Origin: Roseovarius indicus
GTDB lineage: Bacteria; Pseudomonadota; Alphaproteobacteria; Rhodobacterales; Rhodobacteraceae
DNA length: 64,000 bases
Reading direction: 5' to 3'
Assembly: GCF_008728195.1 (NCBI RefSeq)
Contig: NZ_CP031599.1
Coordinates: 186,001-250,000, forward strand
The first letter of the stretch is position 1. Every line of letters begins with the position of its first letter. The notes beneath the pieces were generated by a model. It saw nothing but the letters and a program-made list of their open reading frames with translations, had not been told where the DNA came from and made no database searches. The position numbers were made by a program, and so were the translations under genes. Positions 35,095-43,570 of the stretch are shown here, in pieces.

Positions 35095-37209
35095 TCAGTG
35101 GCCGCCTCGCTTTGTGGGGATGATTACGCCATCAGCGGCCACGGCGCCCTGGCCACTGGGCCCGACGATCAACGGGTTCACATCAATGGTCTCAAGCGCT
35201 GCCCCGTGATAGGCGGCAAAGGCCGACAGGCGCGCAAGGGCGTCGGCGAGCGCGCCGATGTCGCGTTCGGGCGCCCCCCGGAATGCGTCCAGCAGTTTTC
35301 GACCGTGGATTTCGTCGATCATGCGGCGGGCTTCGGCGGGACCGAAAGGAGCAACCCGGAAGGACACGTCTCCCAGCGCCTCGACCAGCACGCCGCCCAG
35401 ACCGAACATGACCACCGGGCCGAACGCCGGATCCTGGGTCACGCCCAGTATGGCCTCCAGCCCAGGTGCTGCCTGTTCCGCCACGACCAGACCGTCGATT
35501 CGCGCATCGGGCGCTTTCTCGGACGCCAGTTCCAGAATGCGCACCCCGGCAGAGCGGACCTCTTCGGCCGAGCGCAGGTTCAGCGCCACGCCACCGATAT
35601 CGGATTTATGCAGGATGTCGGGCGAGGCGATCTTCAACACGATCGGAAAGCCCATCTCCTGCGCCGCCTCGGCTGCCGCCTCCGGAGTCCTGACCAGGGT
35701 TTCGCGCACGATCCCGATGCCGGCCTCGGCAAGCAGCGCCTTGGCCTCGATCTCGTTCACCATGCCGTCCGGCAACGGCGACAGGTCGGACAGTTCGGGT
35801 ATCGGGTCATGTTCGCCGGCCCGCGCGAAGGACCTGGCGAAATAGCGCAATGCGGCCATCGCACGGACCGCGCGGGTCGGTTCCTCGAACACGATGAACC
35901 CCGACTTTTCATATGCAGCACGACCCTCGGGTTCGGTCAGCGAACAGAACAGCATCGGCCGGCCGGGAAACTTCTCGCGGATGCGCTCCAGCCCGATCCG
36001 GATGGCTTCGTTCAGGTCGGCGACAAGACCGACCGTGGACATGAAGATGATGGCTCCGTCGATTTCGCCGTCGCCAAACAACACATCCATGTTGGTTTCC
36101 AGCAGGTCGATCTGGTTGACCAACTGCGCCGTCACATCGACCGGGTTTCGGACACCTGCGAAAGGCAGCACCTCTTTCAGTTTTTTCTGCGCGTGATCGG
36201 GAAGCGCGGGCACGTCCAGTTTCAGTTTCTCGGCCTCGTCGGCCATCAGCACCCCAACGCCGCCGGACACCGTCACAAGACCCAGCCGGTCGCCCTGCAT
36301 CATCGAACCGGATTCGGCGCAGGCATAGGTCACATCGAACATTTCGTCGACCGATTGCGCCCGGTAGACGCCGTATTGCCGAAAGGCCGCGTCATAGACC
36401 GCGTCGGACCCCGCCAGCGAGGCGGTATGCGATTGCGCGGCCTCGGCACCGACCGCGCTGCGGCCGACCTTCATCATGACCACCGGCTTTTCCCGTGCGC
36501 GCGCCAGTTCAAGGGCCTCGACCAGCCTGTCGCGGTCGGTCGCGCCTTCGAGGTATCCCATGATTACCCGGGTTTCGTCATCCTGCGCGCAATAGGCCAC
36601 CGCATCGGCGAAATCGACGTCGCAGGAATTGCCCGTCGTCGCCCAGAGGTTCACACCCAGTCCGCGCATCCTGACCAGCGTCATGCAATACGACCCGAAG
36701 GCGCCGCTCTGGCTGACGATCGACACGCCGCCGGGCTTGGGCAGGTGCTTTTCGACCCCCGGTGTGAAGGTGGCGTAAAGATTGTGGCGCACATTGGCGA
36801 TGCCAAGGCAGTTCGGCCCGACAAGCCGCATACCCCCTTCGCGCGCGATATCCACCATGCGCGCCTGAAGCGCGGCGCCTTCGGAATCAACCTCGGAAAA
36901 CCCCGAGCTGAAGATCACCGCCCCCCGCACGCCGCGGGCCGCGCATTGCTCGACCGCTTGAACCGCCAGCGGCGCGGGCAGCGCGATCACCGCCAGATCC
37001 GGGGTCGTCGGGGCCTCGGAGATCGACGGATAGGCCGTCAAACCCTGCACCTCGGGCGACTTCGGATTTATCGGCAGGATCGGGCCGTCGAACCCGTGAC
37101 GTATGAGAAAATCCACCGGCCGTCCGCCGATGCGCTTGGGGTCACTCGACGCGCCGATCACGGCAACAGAACGAGGGGCGAAAATGGCATCCATTCCGTC
37201 AATTCGCAT
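35095..37209 (-). CDS. Acetyl-CoA synthetase (ADP-forming)-type acyl-CoA synthetase, fused alpha-beta
   Basis: Second fused ADP-forming-type enzyme, 704 residues. The CoA-binding domain starts APRSVAVIGASSDPKRIGG (about 11). The phosphohistidine region is EAAQSHTASLAGSDA (His261) with the partner GYLEGATD (Glu221). The ATP-grasp domain contains FPIVLKIASPDILHKSDIGG (about 500). It shares the domain order of the 24427 product, but many loops differ, so the two probably serve different acids. AAGGAAG lies upstream of ATG 37209. It is the last gene of a three-gene minus operon behind an acyl-CoA dehydrogenase and a CoA-transferase. Confidence 0.93.
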   Translation of the reverse strand: MRIDGMDAIFAPRSVAVIGASSDPKRIGGRPVDFLIRHGFDGPILPINPKSPEVQGLTAYPSISEAPTTPDLAVIALPAPLAVQAVEQCAARGVRGAVIFSSGFSEVDSEGAALQARMVDIAREGGMRLVGPNCLGIANVRHNLYATFTPGVEKHLPKPGGVSIVSQSGAFGSYCMTLVRMRGLGVNLWATTGNSCDVDFADAVAYCAQDDETRVIMGYLEGATDRDRLVEALELARAREKPVVMMKVGRSAVGAEAAQSHTASLAGSDAVYDAAFRQYGVYRAQSVDEMFDVTYACAESGSMMQGDRLGLVTVSGGVGVLMADEAEKLKLDVPALPDHAQKKLKEVLPFAGVRNPVDVTAQLVNQIDLLETNMDVLFGDGEIDGAIIFMSTVGLVADLNEAIRIGLERIREKFPGRPMLFCSLTEPEGRAAYEKSGFIVFEEPTRAVRAMAALRYFARSFARAGEHDPIPELSDLSPLPDGMVNEIEAKALLAEAGIGIVRETLVRTPEAAAEAAQEMGFPIVLKIASPDILHKSDIGGVALNLRSAEEVRSAGVRILELASEKAPDARIDGLVVAEQAAPGLEAILGVTQDPAFGPVVMFGLGGVLVEALGDVSFRVAPFGPAEARRMIDEIHGRKLLDAFRGAPERDIGALADALARLSAFAAYHGAALETIDVNPLIVGPSGQGAVAADGVIIPTKRGGH

Positions 37210-37232
37210 GGGTCTTCCTTTGATATTCTAAA

Positions 37233-38399
37233 CTAGTAGGACTTCGGCAGGCCGAGCGCATGTTCCGCGATGAACGACAGCACCAGTTGCGGGGTGACCG
37301 GCGCGATGCGGAACAGGATGGCTTCCCGCACAAGCCGCTCGACATGGTATTCCTTGGCATAGCCGAAACCGCCGAAGGTAAGCTGCGCGGTCTGCGTCGC
37401 CTTCACCGCCGCTTCGCCGGCTAGGTATTTGCCTGCGTTGGCTTCGTTTCCGCAGGGCTTGCCGGCATCGTAAAGCGCGCCGGCGTTCATCGCCATGAGG
37501 TTGGCGGCTTCCAGCTCGGCCCAGCAGGCGGCCAGCGGGTGCTGCACACCCTGGTTCTGTCCGATCGGCCTGCCAAAGACGACACGCTCATTGGCGTAAT
37601 CCGCCGCACGCCGAAGCGCGTTGCGCCCGATGCCCACCGCTTCGGCGGCGATAAGCACCCTTTCGGGATTCAGCCCGTGCAGGATCTGGCGAAAGCCCTG
37701 ACCTTCCTCGCCGATCAGATCTTCGGCCGGGATCGGCAGCCCGTCGATGAACAGCTCGTTTGAATCGACGCACTTGCGACCCATCTTCTCGATCTCGCGC
37801 ACCGTGACGAAGGTCCGATCAAGATCGGTGTAGAACAGGCTCAGGCCTTCGGTCGGTTTTTTGACCTCTTCAAGCGGGGTGGTGCGCGCCAGAAGCAGGA
37901 TCTTGTCGGCCACCTGGGCGGTCGAAATCCAGACCTTCTGCCCATGCACGACATAGCGGTCGCCCTGACGCACGGCGCGAGTTTTCAGCTTGGTCGTGTC
38001 GAGGCCGGTCGTCGGTTCGGTGACACCGAAACAGGCCCGTTGCTCGCCGGCCACCAGTGGCGGAAGATAGGTCTTCTTCTGGTCCTCGGTGCCGAACTTG
38101 ACGACCGGATTCAGGCCGAAGATGTTCATATGGATCGCCGAGGCGGCGCTGTTGCCGCCCCCGGACTCTGCGATCGCCTGCATCATGATCGCAGCGTCGA
38201 CAATGCCAAGTCCGGCGCCGCCGTAGGCTTCGGGGATGGCGATTCCCAGCCAGCCATCGCGGGCCAGCTTCTGGTGCAATTCGTGCGGGAAGCCGCCTTC
38301 GCGATCCCGGTTCAGCCAGAACTCGTCGTCGAACTCTTCGCAAATCCGCAGGACGGCATCGCGGATTCCCTGCTGATCGGATGTCATCTGATAGGTCAT
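37233..38399 (-). CDS. Acyl-CoA dehydrogenase (isovaleryl-type base position)
   Basis: The 388-residue enzyme has AIPEAYGGAGLGIVDAA (about 54), FGVTEPTTGLDTTKLKT (about 124), VHGQKVWISTAQVADK (about 151) and VVFGRPIGQNQGVQHPLA. It lacks EGT and ends SFIAEHALGLPKSY. Glu246 in LNPERVLIAAE is the likely base, as in isovaleryl-CoA dehydrogenase. It is close to the 11668 product and to the remnant at 33649, which suggests local duplication of this subfamily. GGAG sits six bases before the ATG. Confidence 0.93.
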   Translation of the reverse strand: MTYQMTSDQQGIRDAVLRICEEFDDEFWLNRDREGGFPHELHQKLARDGWLGIAIPEAYGGAGLGIVDAAIMMQAIAESGGGNSAASAIHMNIFGLNPVVKFGTEDQKKTYLPPLVAGEQRACFGVTEPTTGLDTTKLKTRAVRQGDRYVVHGQKVWISTAQVADKILLLARTTPLEEVKKPTEGLSLFYTDLDRTFVTVREIEKMGRKCVDSNELFIDGLPIPAEDLIGEEGQGFRQILHGLNPERVLIAAEAVGIGRNALRRAADYANERVVFGRPIGQNQGVQHPLAACWAELEAANLMAMNAGALYDAGKPCGNEANAGKYLAGEAAVKATQTAQLTFGGFGYAKEYHVERLVREAILFRIAPVTPQLVLSFIAEHALGLPKSY

Positions 38400-38429
38400 G
38401 GTGTTCTCCTCAAATCTCGCAGTCCGCTC

Positions 38430-39644
38430 TCAGCGTTTCGGTTCGGCTACAGTGCCGTTTTCGGTGAGCTTGTCGATCTTCCCGGCGTCGTATCCGAGCT
38501 CTTCCAGCACTGCGCGGCTGTCGGCGCCCAGCTCTCTGCGCCCGAGCCAGCGCAGCCGTCCCGGCGTCTTGTCCAGCTTTGGCACGGGTCCGACGACCTT
38601 GGTGTCGTCGCCCTCGACCCCGACGATGTCGCCGCGCGCGGCGATCTGCGGATCGGCAAGGATGTCATCGACGTCATAGACCATCGCCGCCACGGCATCG
38701 TGGGCCTGGAAGATGTCAATCGCCTTCTGCGCGTCATGCTGTGCCACAAATGCGCCGAGACGGTCCACAATCTCGTCCATGTGCTCCGCGAAGCCATCGA
38801 GGCTTTGGAATTGCGGCTGTTCCGCCCATTCCTTTCCGCCCGCGGCTTCCAGAAGCCGCCGCCCGGTCGCCGCACTGCCTGCGCTGATTGTGACCCATTT
38901 CCCGTCCCTGGCGCGAAACACCCCCGCCGGGGCGTAGGAATTGGGTGCCTGAAGTCCGTTTCGGTCAACCGGCAGCCCCGCGCCGGTTCGCGTCGGAACG
39001 TGGTAGTCGATCAGGCGCAACAGCGGCTCGAAGATGGCCAGGTCCACCACCTGGCCCCTGGCGCTGCCGTTCTGCACCGCATGAAGCGCCATCATCGCGC
39101 CGTAGGCCGCCATCAGGCCGGTGGTCGAATCCGCGACGGGAAAGCCGGGGTGCATCGGCGCGTTGTCGGCAAAGCCGGTGATGTGCGCCAGTCCGCTCAT
39201 GGCCTCGCCGGCCCGACCGAAACCCGGCCACGAGGAACGCAGCCCGGTCTGGCCATAGCCCGAGATCCGCACGATCACCAGATCGGGATTCCAGCCATGC
39301 AGAACCTCTGGCGCCAATCCCGCCCTTTCAAGCACGCCGGGGCGGAAGTTTTCGATAAGAACCTGCGCGTTTTCGACCAAGCGGCGCAGAACCTCGCGGC
39401 CGTCTTCGGTTTTCCAGTCCAGCGCAACCAGTCGCTTGTTTCGGGCCAGCGTCTTCCACCACACACCGACGCCATCCTTGGCGCGCGCGCTCAGAACCCG
39501 CAGCATGTCGCCCTGCCCCGGCCGTTCGATCTTGATCACATCGGCGCCGAAATCGGAGAGCAGAGCGCCGCACATCGGCGCGGCAATCACATGCCCCATT
39601 TCAATCACCCTGAGATCGCTCAGCGGCCCGTCTGTTAATTTCAC
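38430..39644 (-). CDS. Class III (CaiB/BaiF) CoA-transferase
   Basis: The 404-residue protein begins LSDLRVIEMGHVIAAPMCGA. It has SDFGADVIKIERPGQGDML (about 30), NKRLVALDWKTEDG (about 69), SGYGQTGLRSSWPG (about 127) and the likely nucleophile Asp in FPVADSTTGLMAAYGAM. The start is GTG at 39644 preceded by GGGAG. It heads a minus-strand operon with an acyl-CoA dehydrogenase (30-base gap) and an ADP-forming-type synthetase, and diverges from the operon at 39803. It may activate the entry acid by CoA exchange instead of ATP. Confidence 0.92.
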   Translation of the reverse strand: MKLTDGPLSDLRVIEMGHVIAAPMCGALLSDFGADVIKIERPGQGDMLRVLSARAKDGVGVWWKTLARNKRLVALDWKTEDGREVLRRLVENAQVLIENFRPGVLERAGLAPEVLHGWNPDLVIVRISGYGQTGLRSSWPGFGRAGEAMSGLAHITGFADNAPMHPGFPVADSTTGLMAAYGAMMALHAVQNGSARGQVVDLAIFEPLLRLIDYHVPTRTGAGLPVDRNGLQAPNSYAPAGVFRARDGKWVTISAGSAATGRRLLEAAGGKEWAEQPQFQSLDGFAEHMDEIVDRLGAFVAQHDAQKAIDIFQAHDAVAAMVYDVDDILADPQIAARGDIVGVEGDDTKVVGPVPKLDKTPGRLRWLGRRELGADSRAVLEELGYDAGKIDKLTENGTVAEPKR

Positions 39645-39750
39645 TCGGTAGTCTCCCAGATTGTCATTTCTCGGTCGTCAAGCCCCAACCTCCGGGTCCA
39701 GCGCCCTCAGTCTCATCGGAACCTAAATCCATTGCGAGAACAATCGAACA

Positions 39751-39772
39751 CCCGTTAGATCATCGAAACGGG
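39751..39772. promoter_or_regulatory. Inverted repeat in divergent promoter region
   Basis: CCCGTT (39751-39756) and AACGGG (39767-39772) are separated by ten bases, 30 bases before the ATG at 39803 and 107 bases from the divergent start at 39644. The spacing of about one helical turn suits a dimeric repressor. It is followed by AT-rich CAATAAAATTTT. Confidence 0.42.
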
Positions 39773-39802
39773 CAATAAAATTTTCACTTGACGGAGAAAG
39801 AA

Positions 39803-41218
39803 ATGGCTGAGCCAAACACGAATCGAATGACGACACCCCGCCCCACGGTTGGCCAAGCTCTGGACGGGCTGTTCGACCCGCGCACCATCGCGGTCGTCGG
39901 GGCGTCCCGCACCAAGGGCAAGCTCGGGCAGGCCGTGCTGGCCCTGCTGAAGAGCAACGGCTATCGCGGCAAGATCATTCCGGTGAACCCCTCGGGCGGC
40001 GAAATCGAGGGGCTTGCGGCAGCACGCAGCCTGGAGGAGATCGACGGCCCGATCGACGTGGTCGTTCTGGCAACCCCTGTCGGCGTCGCTCTCGATGCGC
40101 TGGAAACCTGTACCCGGCTCGATGTGAAAGTCGTGGTCGGGGTGACCTCCGGCTTTTCGGAAGCCGGGGAAGACGGCCACAACAACGAGATGCGGCTGCG
40201 CCGGATCATGCAGGACGCGCCCTTTCGCCTGGTCGGGCCGAACTGCGAAGGCGTGGTGCGCCCCGCGTCGGATCTGCAATTGACCTTCAGCCCCATGTTC
40301 AACGGTCTCAGGCCCGGCCCCGTGGCCATGATTTCCCAGTCCGGCGCGCTAGGCGGCCTTATGGCGTTGCGTCTGGGCGAACGCGGCGTGGGGATCAATG
40401 CCATCGTCTCCAGCGGCAACGAAACGGATCTGACCGCCGCGGATCTGCTCGAATATCTCGGCAACGATCCGCAGACCCGCGTGGTTCTGTGCTACGTCGA
40501 GGAACTGCGCGACGGGCGCCGCTTTGCCGAGGCGGCCCAACGACTCACAAGAGCCGGAAAGCACGTCATTGCGGTCAAGGGCGGACGAAGCCGCGCCGGA
40601 TCGCGCGCTGTCCAATCGCATACCGGCGCGATGGCCGGAGACGACCGGGTGATCAGTGCGGTCTTCCGCGAAACCGGGGTTATCCGCGCCCGGGAATCCG
40701 TGGCTGCCGTCGATGCCGTCACGGCCCTCGCCGCAGGCAGGCGGCCTGCCGGCAACCGGGTCGGAATCATCTCTGTCACCGGCGGGCTCGGCGTCGAGAT
40801 GACCGACCTGGCCGAAAGCGCCGGCTTCGAGGTTCCGGTCCTGGCCGAAGCGACGCAAACCGCGCTGTCGCGTTATGTGCCGTTCTACGGCTCGGTGTCG
40901 AATCCGGTCGATCTGACCGGCGTCGTTCTGGCGAATCCCACCTATGTGGGCCGTTGCCTGGAGGCCGTAGCGGCCGATCCGGGCGTGGATATCGCCATCG
41001 CAATTATCACATTTGTGCCGGATCAACAGTTCATCGAGGCTTTGGCCGAGGCGTTCGACAGCACCGGCAAGCCGATCCTGATTGTCTGGACAGGCTCGGC
41101 GCGCAGCAATGCCTCGGGCGAGGCGCTGCGCGAACGGGCTGTCCCGGTTTATGATTCGCCCGCGCGGGCGGCCTCGGGCCTTTCGGCGCTGGCGGCTACG
41201 ACAGGAGAAGTGGCATGA
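39803..41218 (+). CDS. Acetyl-CoA synthetase (ADP-forming)-type synthetase, alpha subunit
   Basis: Stand-alone alpha subunit of 471 residues. The CoA-binding domain has DPRTIAVVGASRTKGKLG (about 25), then LVGPNCEGVV (about 143), and the phosphohistidine motif RAVQSHTGAMAGDD with His273. It needs the separate ATP-grasp beta subunit encoded next (41215). ATG 39803 is preferred over an in-frame TTG at 39788 because ACGGAG lies six bases before it. It opens a six-gene plus-strand operon. The split form contrasts with the two fused enzymes in the window. Confidence 0.92.
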   Translation: MAEPNTNRMTTPRPTVGQALDGLFDPRTIAVVGASRTKGKLGQAVLALLKSNGYRGKIIPVNPSGGEIEGLAAARSLEEIDGPIDVVVLATPVGVALDALETCTRLDVKVVVGVTSGFSEAGEDGHNNEMRLRRIMQDAPFRLVGPNCEGVVRPASDLQLTFSPMFNGLRPGPVAMISQSGALGGLMALRLGERGVGINAIVSSGNETDLTAADLLEYLGNDPQTRVVLCYVEELRDGRRFAEAAQRLTRAGKHVIAVKGGRSRAGSRAVQSHTGAMAGDDRVISAVFRETGVIRARESVAAVDAVTALAAGRRPAGNRVGIISVTGGLGVEMTDLAESAGFEVPVLAEATQTALSRYVPFYGSVSNPVDLTGVVLANPTYVGRCLEAVAADPGVDIAIAIITFVPDQQFIEALAEAFDSTGKPILIVWTGSARSNASGEALRERAVPVYDSPARAASGLSALAATTGEVA

Positions 41219-41886
41219 CCCCGAGGGAAACACTGGAAAACTGGCAGCGCGCCGGGCGTAAAGTGGTCCACGAGGCCGACGCGAAGGACCTGCTGCAACA
41301 GATCGGTATACCGGTGCCGAAACGCGATCCCGCCGAGGGGCGCTGTGTCGCCAAGCTGTGTCACGACGACTACCCGCACAAGTCCGATCATGGTCTCGTC
41401 CGACTGGGTCTCTCGCCTCAAGAGGCGAAACAGGCCGCCGCCGAAATGGCGGAACGGTTTGTGGGCGGCACGGCGCTGATCGAGGAAATGGAAGAAGGGT
41501 CCGTGGCCGAATGGATCATCGGTTGCAAACGCGACGACACCTTTGGCCCGATCGTTCTGGCCGGCCCCGGCGGAATTCTGGTGGAACTGATAGACGCGGC
41601 CGAAATCCGGCTTGCACCCGCAGGGCCGCAAACCGCCGAGGCGATGGTGGATTCGGGCCCGGGTGCCAGGTTGCTGGCGGGGCTGCGCGGCGCGGAACCC
41701 GCCGACAAGGGGGCCCTGGCGGACCTGATTTCACGCATATCTGTTTTCTTCGCCGAGAACGCCGATCTGATCTCGGAAATTGAAATCAACCCTGTGATGG
41801 TTCGGGCGGACGGGAAAGGATTGGCTGCTGCCGATGCCTTGATCGTGTTGGCACCCAAGGCGAATGAACAGGAGAATTTAACGTGA
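41215..41886 (+). CDS. Acetyl-CoA synthetase (ADP-forming)-type synthetase, beta subunit
   Basis: The 223-residue ATP-grasp protein that completes the enzyme begun at 39803. It has the nucleotide-binding start KDLLQQIGIPVPKRD (about 24), KLCHDDYPHKSDHGLVRLG (about 48; HKSD is the family signature), TFGPIVLAGPGGILVEL (about 109) and a C-terminal IEINPVMVRADGKG. The ATG overlaps the alpha-subunit stop (ATGA), and its own end overlaps the next gene. Length and order match split archaeal-type acyl-CoA synthetases. Confidence 0.92.
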   Translation: MTPRETLENWQRAGRKVVHEADAKDLLQQIGIPVPKRDPAEGRCVAKLCHDDYPHKSDHGLVRLGLSPQEAKQAAAEMAERFVGGTALIEEMEEGSVAEWIIGCKRDDTFGPIVLAGPGGILVELIDAAEIRLAPAGPQTAEAMVDSGPGARLLAGLRGAEPADKGALADLISRISVFFAENADLISEIEINPVMVRADGKGLAAADALIVLAPKANEQENLT

Positions 41887-42383
41887 TACGTCACCCTTTC
41901 GGAGAGTTGTCACTGGGCCAGACCGGCGTTTCGAGCGGGCGGACGATGACGGAAACCGATGTCGTCAATTTCTGCATGCTCACCGGGAACTGGCTCGAAC
42001 TGCATTCCAACATCGAGCATGCCAAGGAGGCGATATACGGCCAGCGCCTTGTTCAGGGCAGCCTCGTGTTTTCCATCGTCAACGCGATGATCCCCTTCGA
42101 CAGCTCCGTGCTCGCTGCCTTCTACGGCTGCGACAAGCTGCGCTTTCTGCGACCGACCTTCATCAACGACACCCTCTGGGCCCGCGCGGAAATCGTCAAT
42201 CTGAAGGATCATGACGAAAAGCATGGTGTCGTGACCAGCAAGCTGGAAGGCATCAACCAGCGGGACGAAACGGTGATGCGCTGCGAGTTCAGCCTGCTAA
42301 TCCGAAAGACCCGTCTCGATCGCCCCGGAGAACCGCCCAAAATCCGGGCCGCGCACGACACCACACAAGGAGAGAGCGCATGA
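41883..42383 (+). CDS. MaoC-fold protein with catalytic Asp replaced by Asn
   Basis: The 166-residue hot-dog protein begins GELSLGQTGVSSGRTMTETDV, typical of MaoC. The hydratase motif reads LTGNWLELHSN: His41 is retained but the catalytic Asp is Asn36. YGQRLVQGSLVFSIVNAM follows as in active homologues. It may be a weakened hydratase, a binding partner, or use another chemistry. The start is GTG at 41883, overlapping the previous stop, and its end overlaps the acyl-CoA dehydrogenase start, so it is translationally coupled on both sides. Confidence 0.88.
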   Translation: MIRHPFGELSLGQTGVSSGRTMTETDVVNFCMLTGNWLELHSNIEHAKEAIYGQRLVQGSLVFSIVNAMIPFDSSVLAAFYGCDKLRFLRPTFINDTLWARAEIVNLKDHDEKHGVVTSKLEGINQRDETVMRCEFSLLIRKTRLDRPGEPPKIRAAHDTTQGESA

Positions 42384-43522
42384 ACTTCCTGACCCCCGAG
42401 CAGGAGATGTGGCGCGCGACCGTCGAGCGTTTCATCGACGAGGAGATCGGCCGCGACTATATCCGCAAATGCGATCTCGAACGCGAATACCCCTATGAGG
42501 CCTATGAAAAGGTGGCCAAGCAGGGCTGGCTCGGCATCCTGTTCTCGGAAGAGAGCGGCGGGCTGGGCGGCGACATCATGGATTATGCGCTGATGTGCGA
42601 GGGGCTGGCAAAATACGGCTTCGACTTTTCCACCGGCCTGATGGTCGCCACCTTCACCGCAATGAATATCGAGAAATTCGGCACGCCCGAACAGAAAGAG
42701 CGGTACATCCAGCCGTTCCTGGATGGCGACATCCGCTTCTCGATCTCGATTTCCGAACCCGGCGCCGGGTCGGACGCGGCTTCGACCAAGACCCGCGCGC
42801 GGCGCGACGGCAACGGCTGGGTGGTCAAGGGGCAAAAGCTCTGGTGCTCGGGCGCAAAGGCCGACAATGCGATCCTCGCCATGCTGACCCGCACCGACCC
42901 CGACGCGCCAAAGCACAAGGGGCTGTCGGTCTTCCTGATCCCCAACGACACCGAGGGTCTGGACATCCGCAAGCTGCCGACCCTGGCGCGGCGCGCAACA
43001 GGAACCACCGAGATTTTCGTGGACGACGTGAAACTGCCTTCCGATGCGCTGCTGGGCACCGAGAATGAAGGCTGGTCGATCATCACCGACCATCTGGAAC
43101 TGGAACGTGTCGCCGTGGCCGCGGCCTATGTCGGCAATGCCCAGACAGCGGTGGACGATGCCCTGCGCTACGCGCATGAACGGATCCAGTTCGACAAGCC
43201 GATCTTCGACTTTCAGGTGATCCGCCACATGCTGGCCGACATGCAGACCCAGGTCGACGCCGCGCGGCTTCTGGTCTATCGCGCTGCCAGCCTGGCCGCG
43301 GCCAAGACGCCCTGCACGCGCGAAGTGTCGATGGCGAAACTCTTTGCCTCCGAGACCCTGCAAACCGTCACCCGTAACGGCATGCAGATCCTCGGCGGGC
43401 ATTCCATGCTGCCCGACTCGGACATGGAACGCTATTTCCGTGAAGGGATGCAAAGCACCATCGGTGGCGGAACCTCGCAGATACAGCGCACGCTGATCGC
43501 CAAGACCATGCGCCCGAACTGA
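42380..43522 (+). CDS. Acyl-CoA dehydrogenase lacking the C-terminal Glu base
   Basis: The 380-residue enzyme has LFSEESGGLGGDIMDYA (about 54), ISISEPGAGSDAASTKT (about 122), VKGQKLWCSGAKADN (about 150), and C-terminal IGGGTSQIQRTLIAK. The EGT glutamate is Gly, which occurs in dehydrogenase groups that use another residue or a partner. ILEL in DHLELERVAVA offers Glu residues near the isovaleryl-type position. It lies between the MaoC-fold protein and the thiolase-like protein. Confidence 0.92.
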   Translation: MNFLTPEQEMWRATVERFIDEEIGRDYIRKCDLEREYPYEAYEKVAKQGWLGILFSEESGGLGGDIMDYALMCEGLAKYGFDFSTGLMVATFTAMNIEKFGTPEQKERYIQPFLDGDIRFSISISEPGAGSDAASTKTRARRDGNGWVVKGQKLWCSGAKADNAILAMLTRTDPDAPKHKGLSVFLIPNDTEGLDIRKLPTLARRATGTTEIFVDDVKLPSDALLGTENEGWSIITDHLELERVAVAAAYVGNAQTAVDDALRYAHERIQFDKPIFDFQVIRHMLADMQTQVDAARLLVYRAASLAAAKTPCTREVSMAKLFASETLQTVTRNGMQILGGHSMLPDSDMERYFREGMQSTIGGGTSQIQRTLIAKTMRPN

Positions 43523-43570
43523 CCTCGGGCCCGCTTTGGGACACCACCGCACAACAAAGGGAAAATACAT

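Noticed and set aside
35092..37236. A 714-codon plus-strand frame opposite the fused ADP-forming-type synthetase
   Set aside because: It mirrors the length of the synthetase gene, has no recognisable domain, and the synthetase on the minus strand shows all catalytic motifs.
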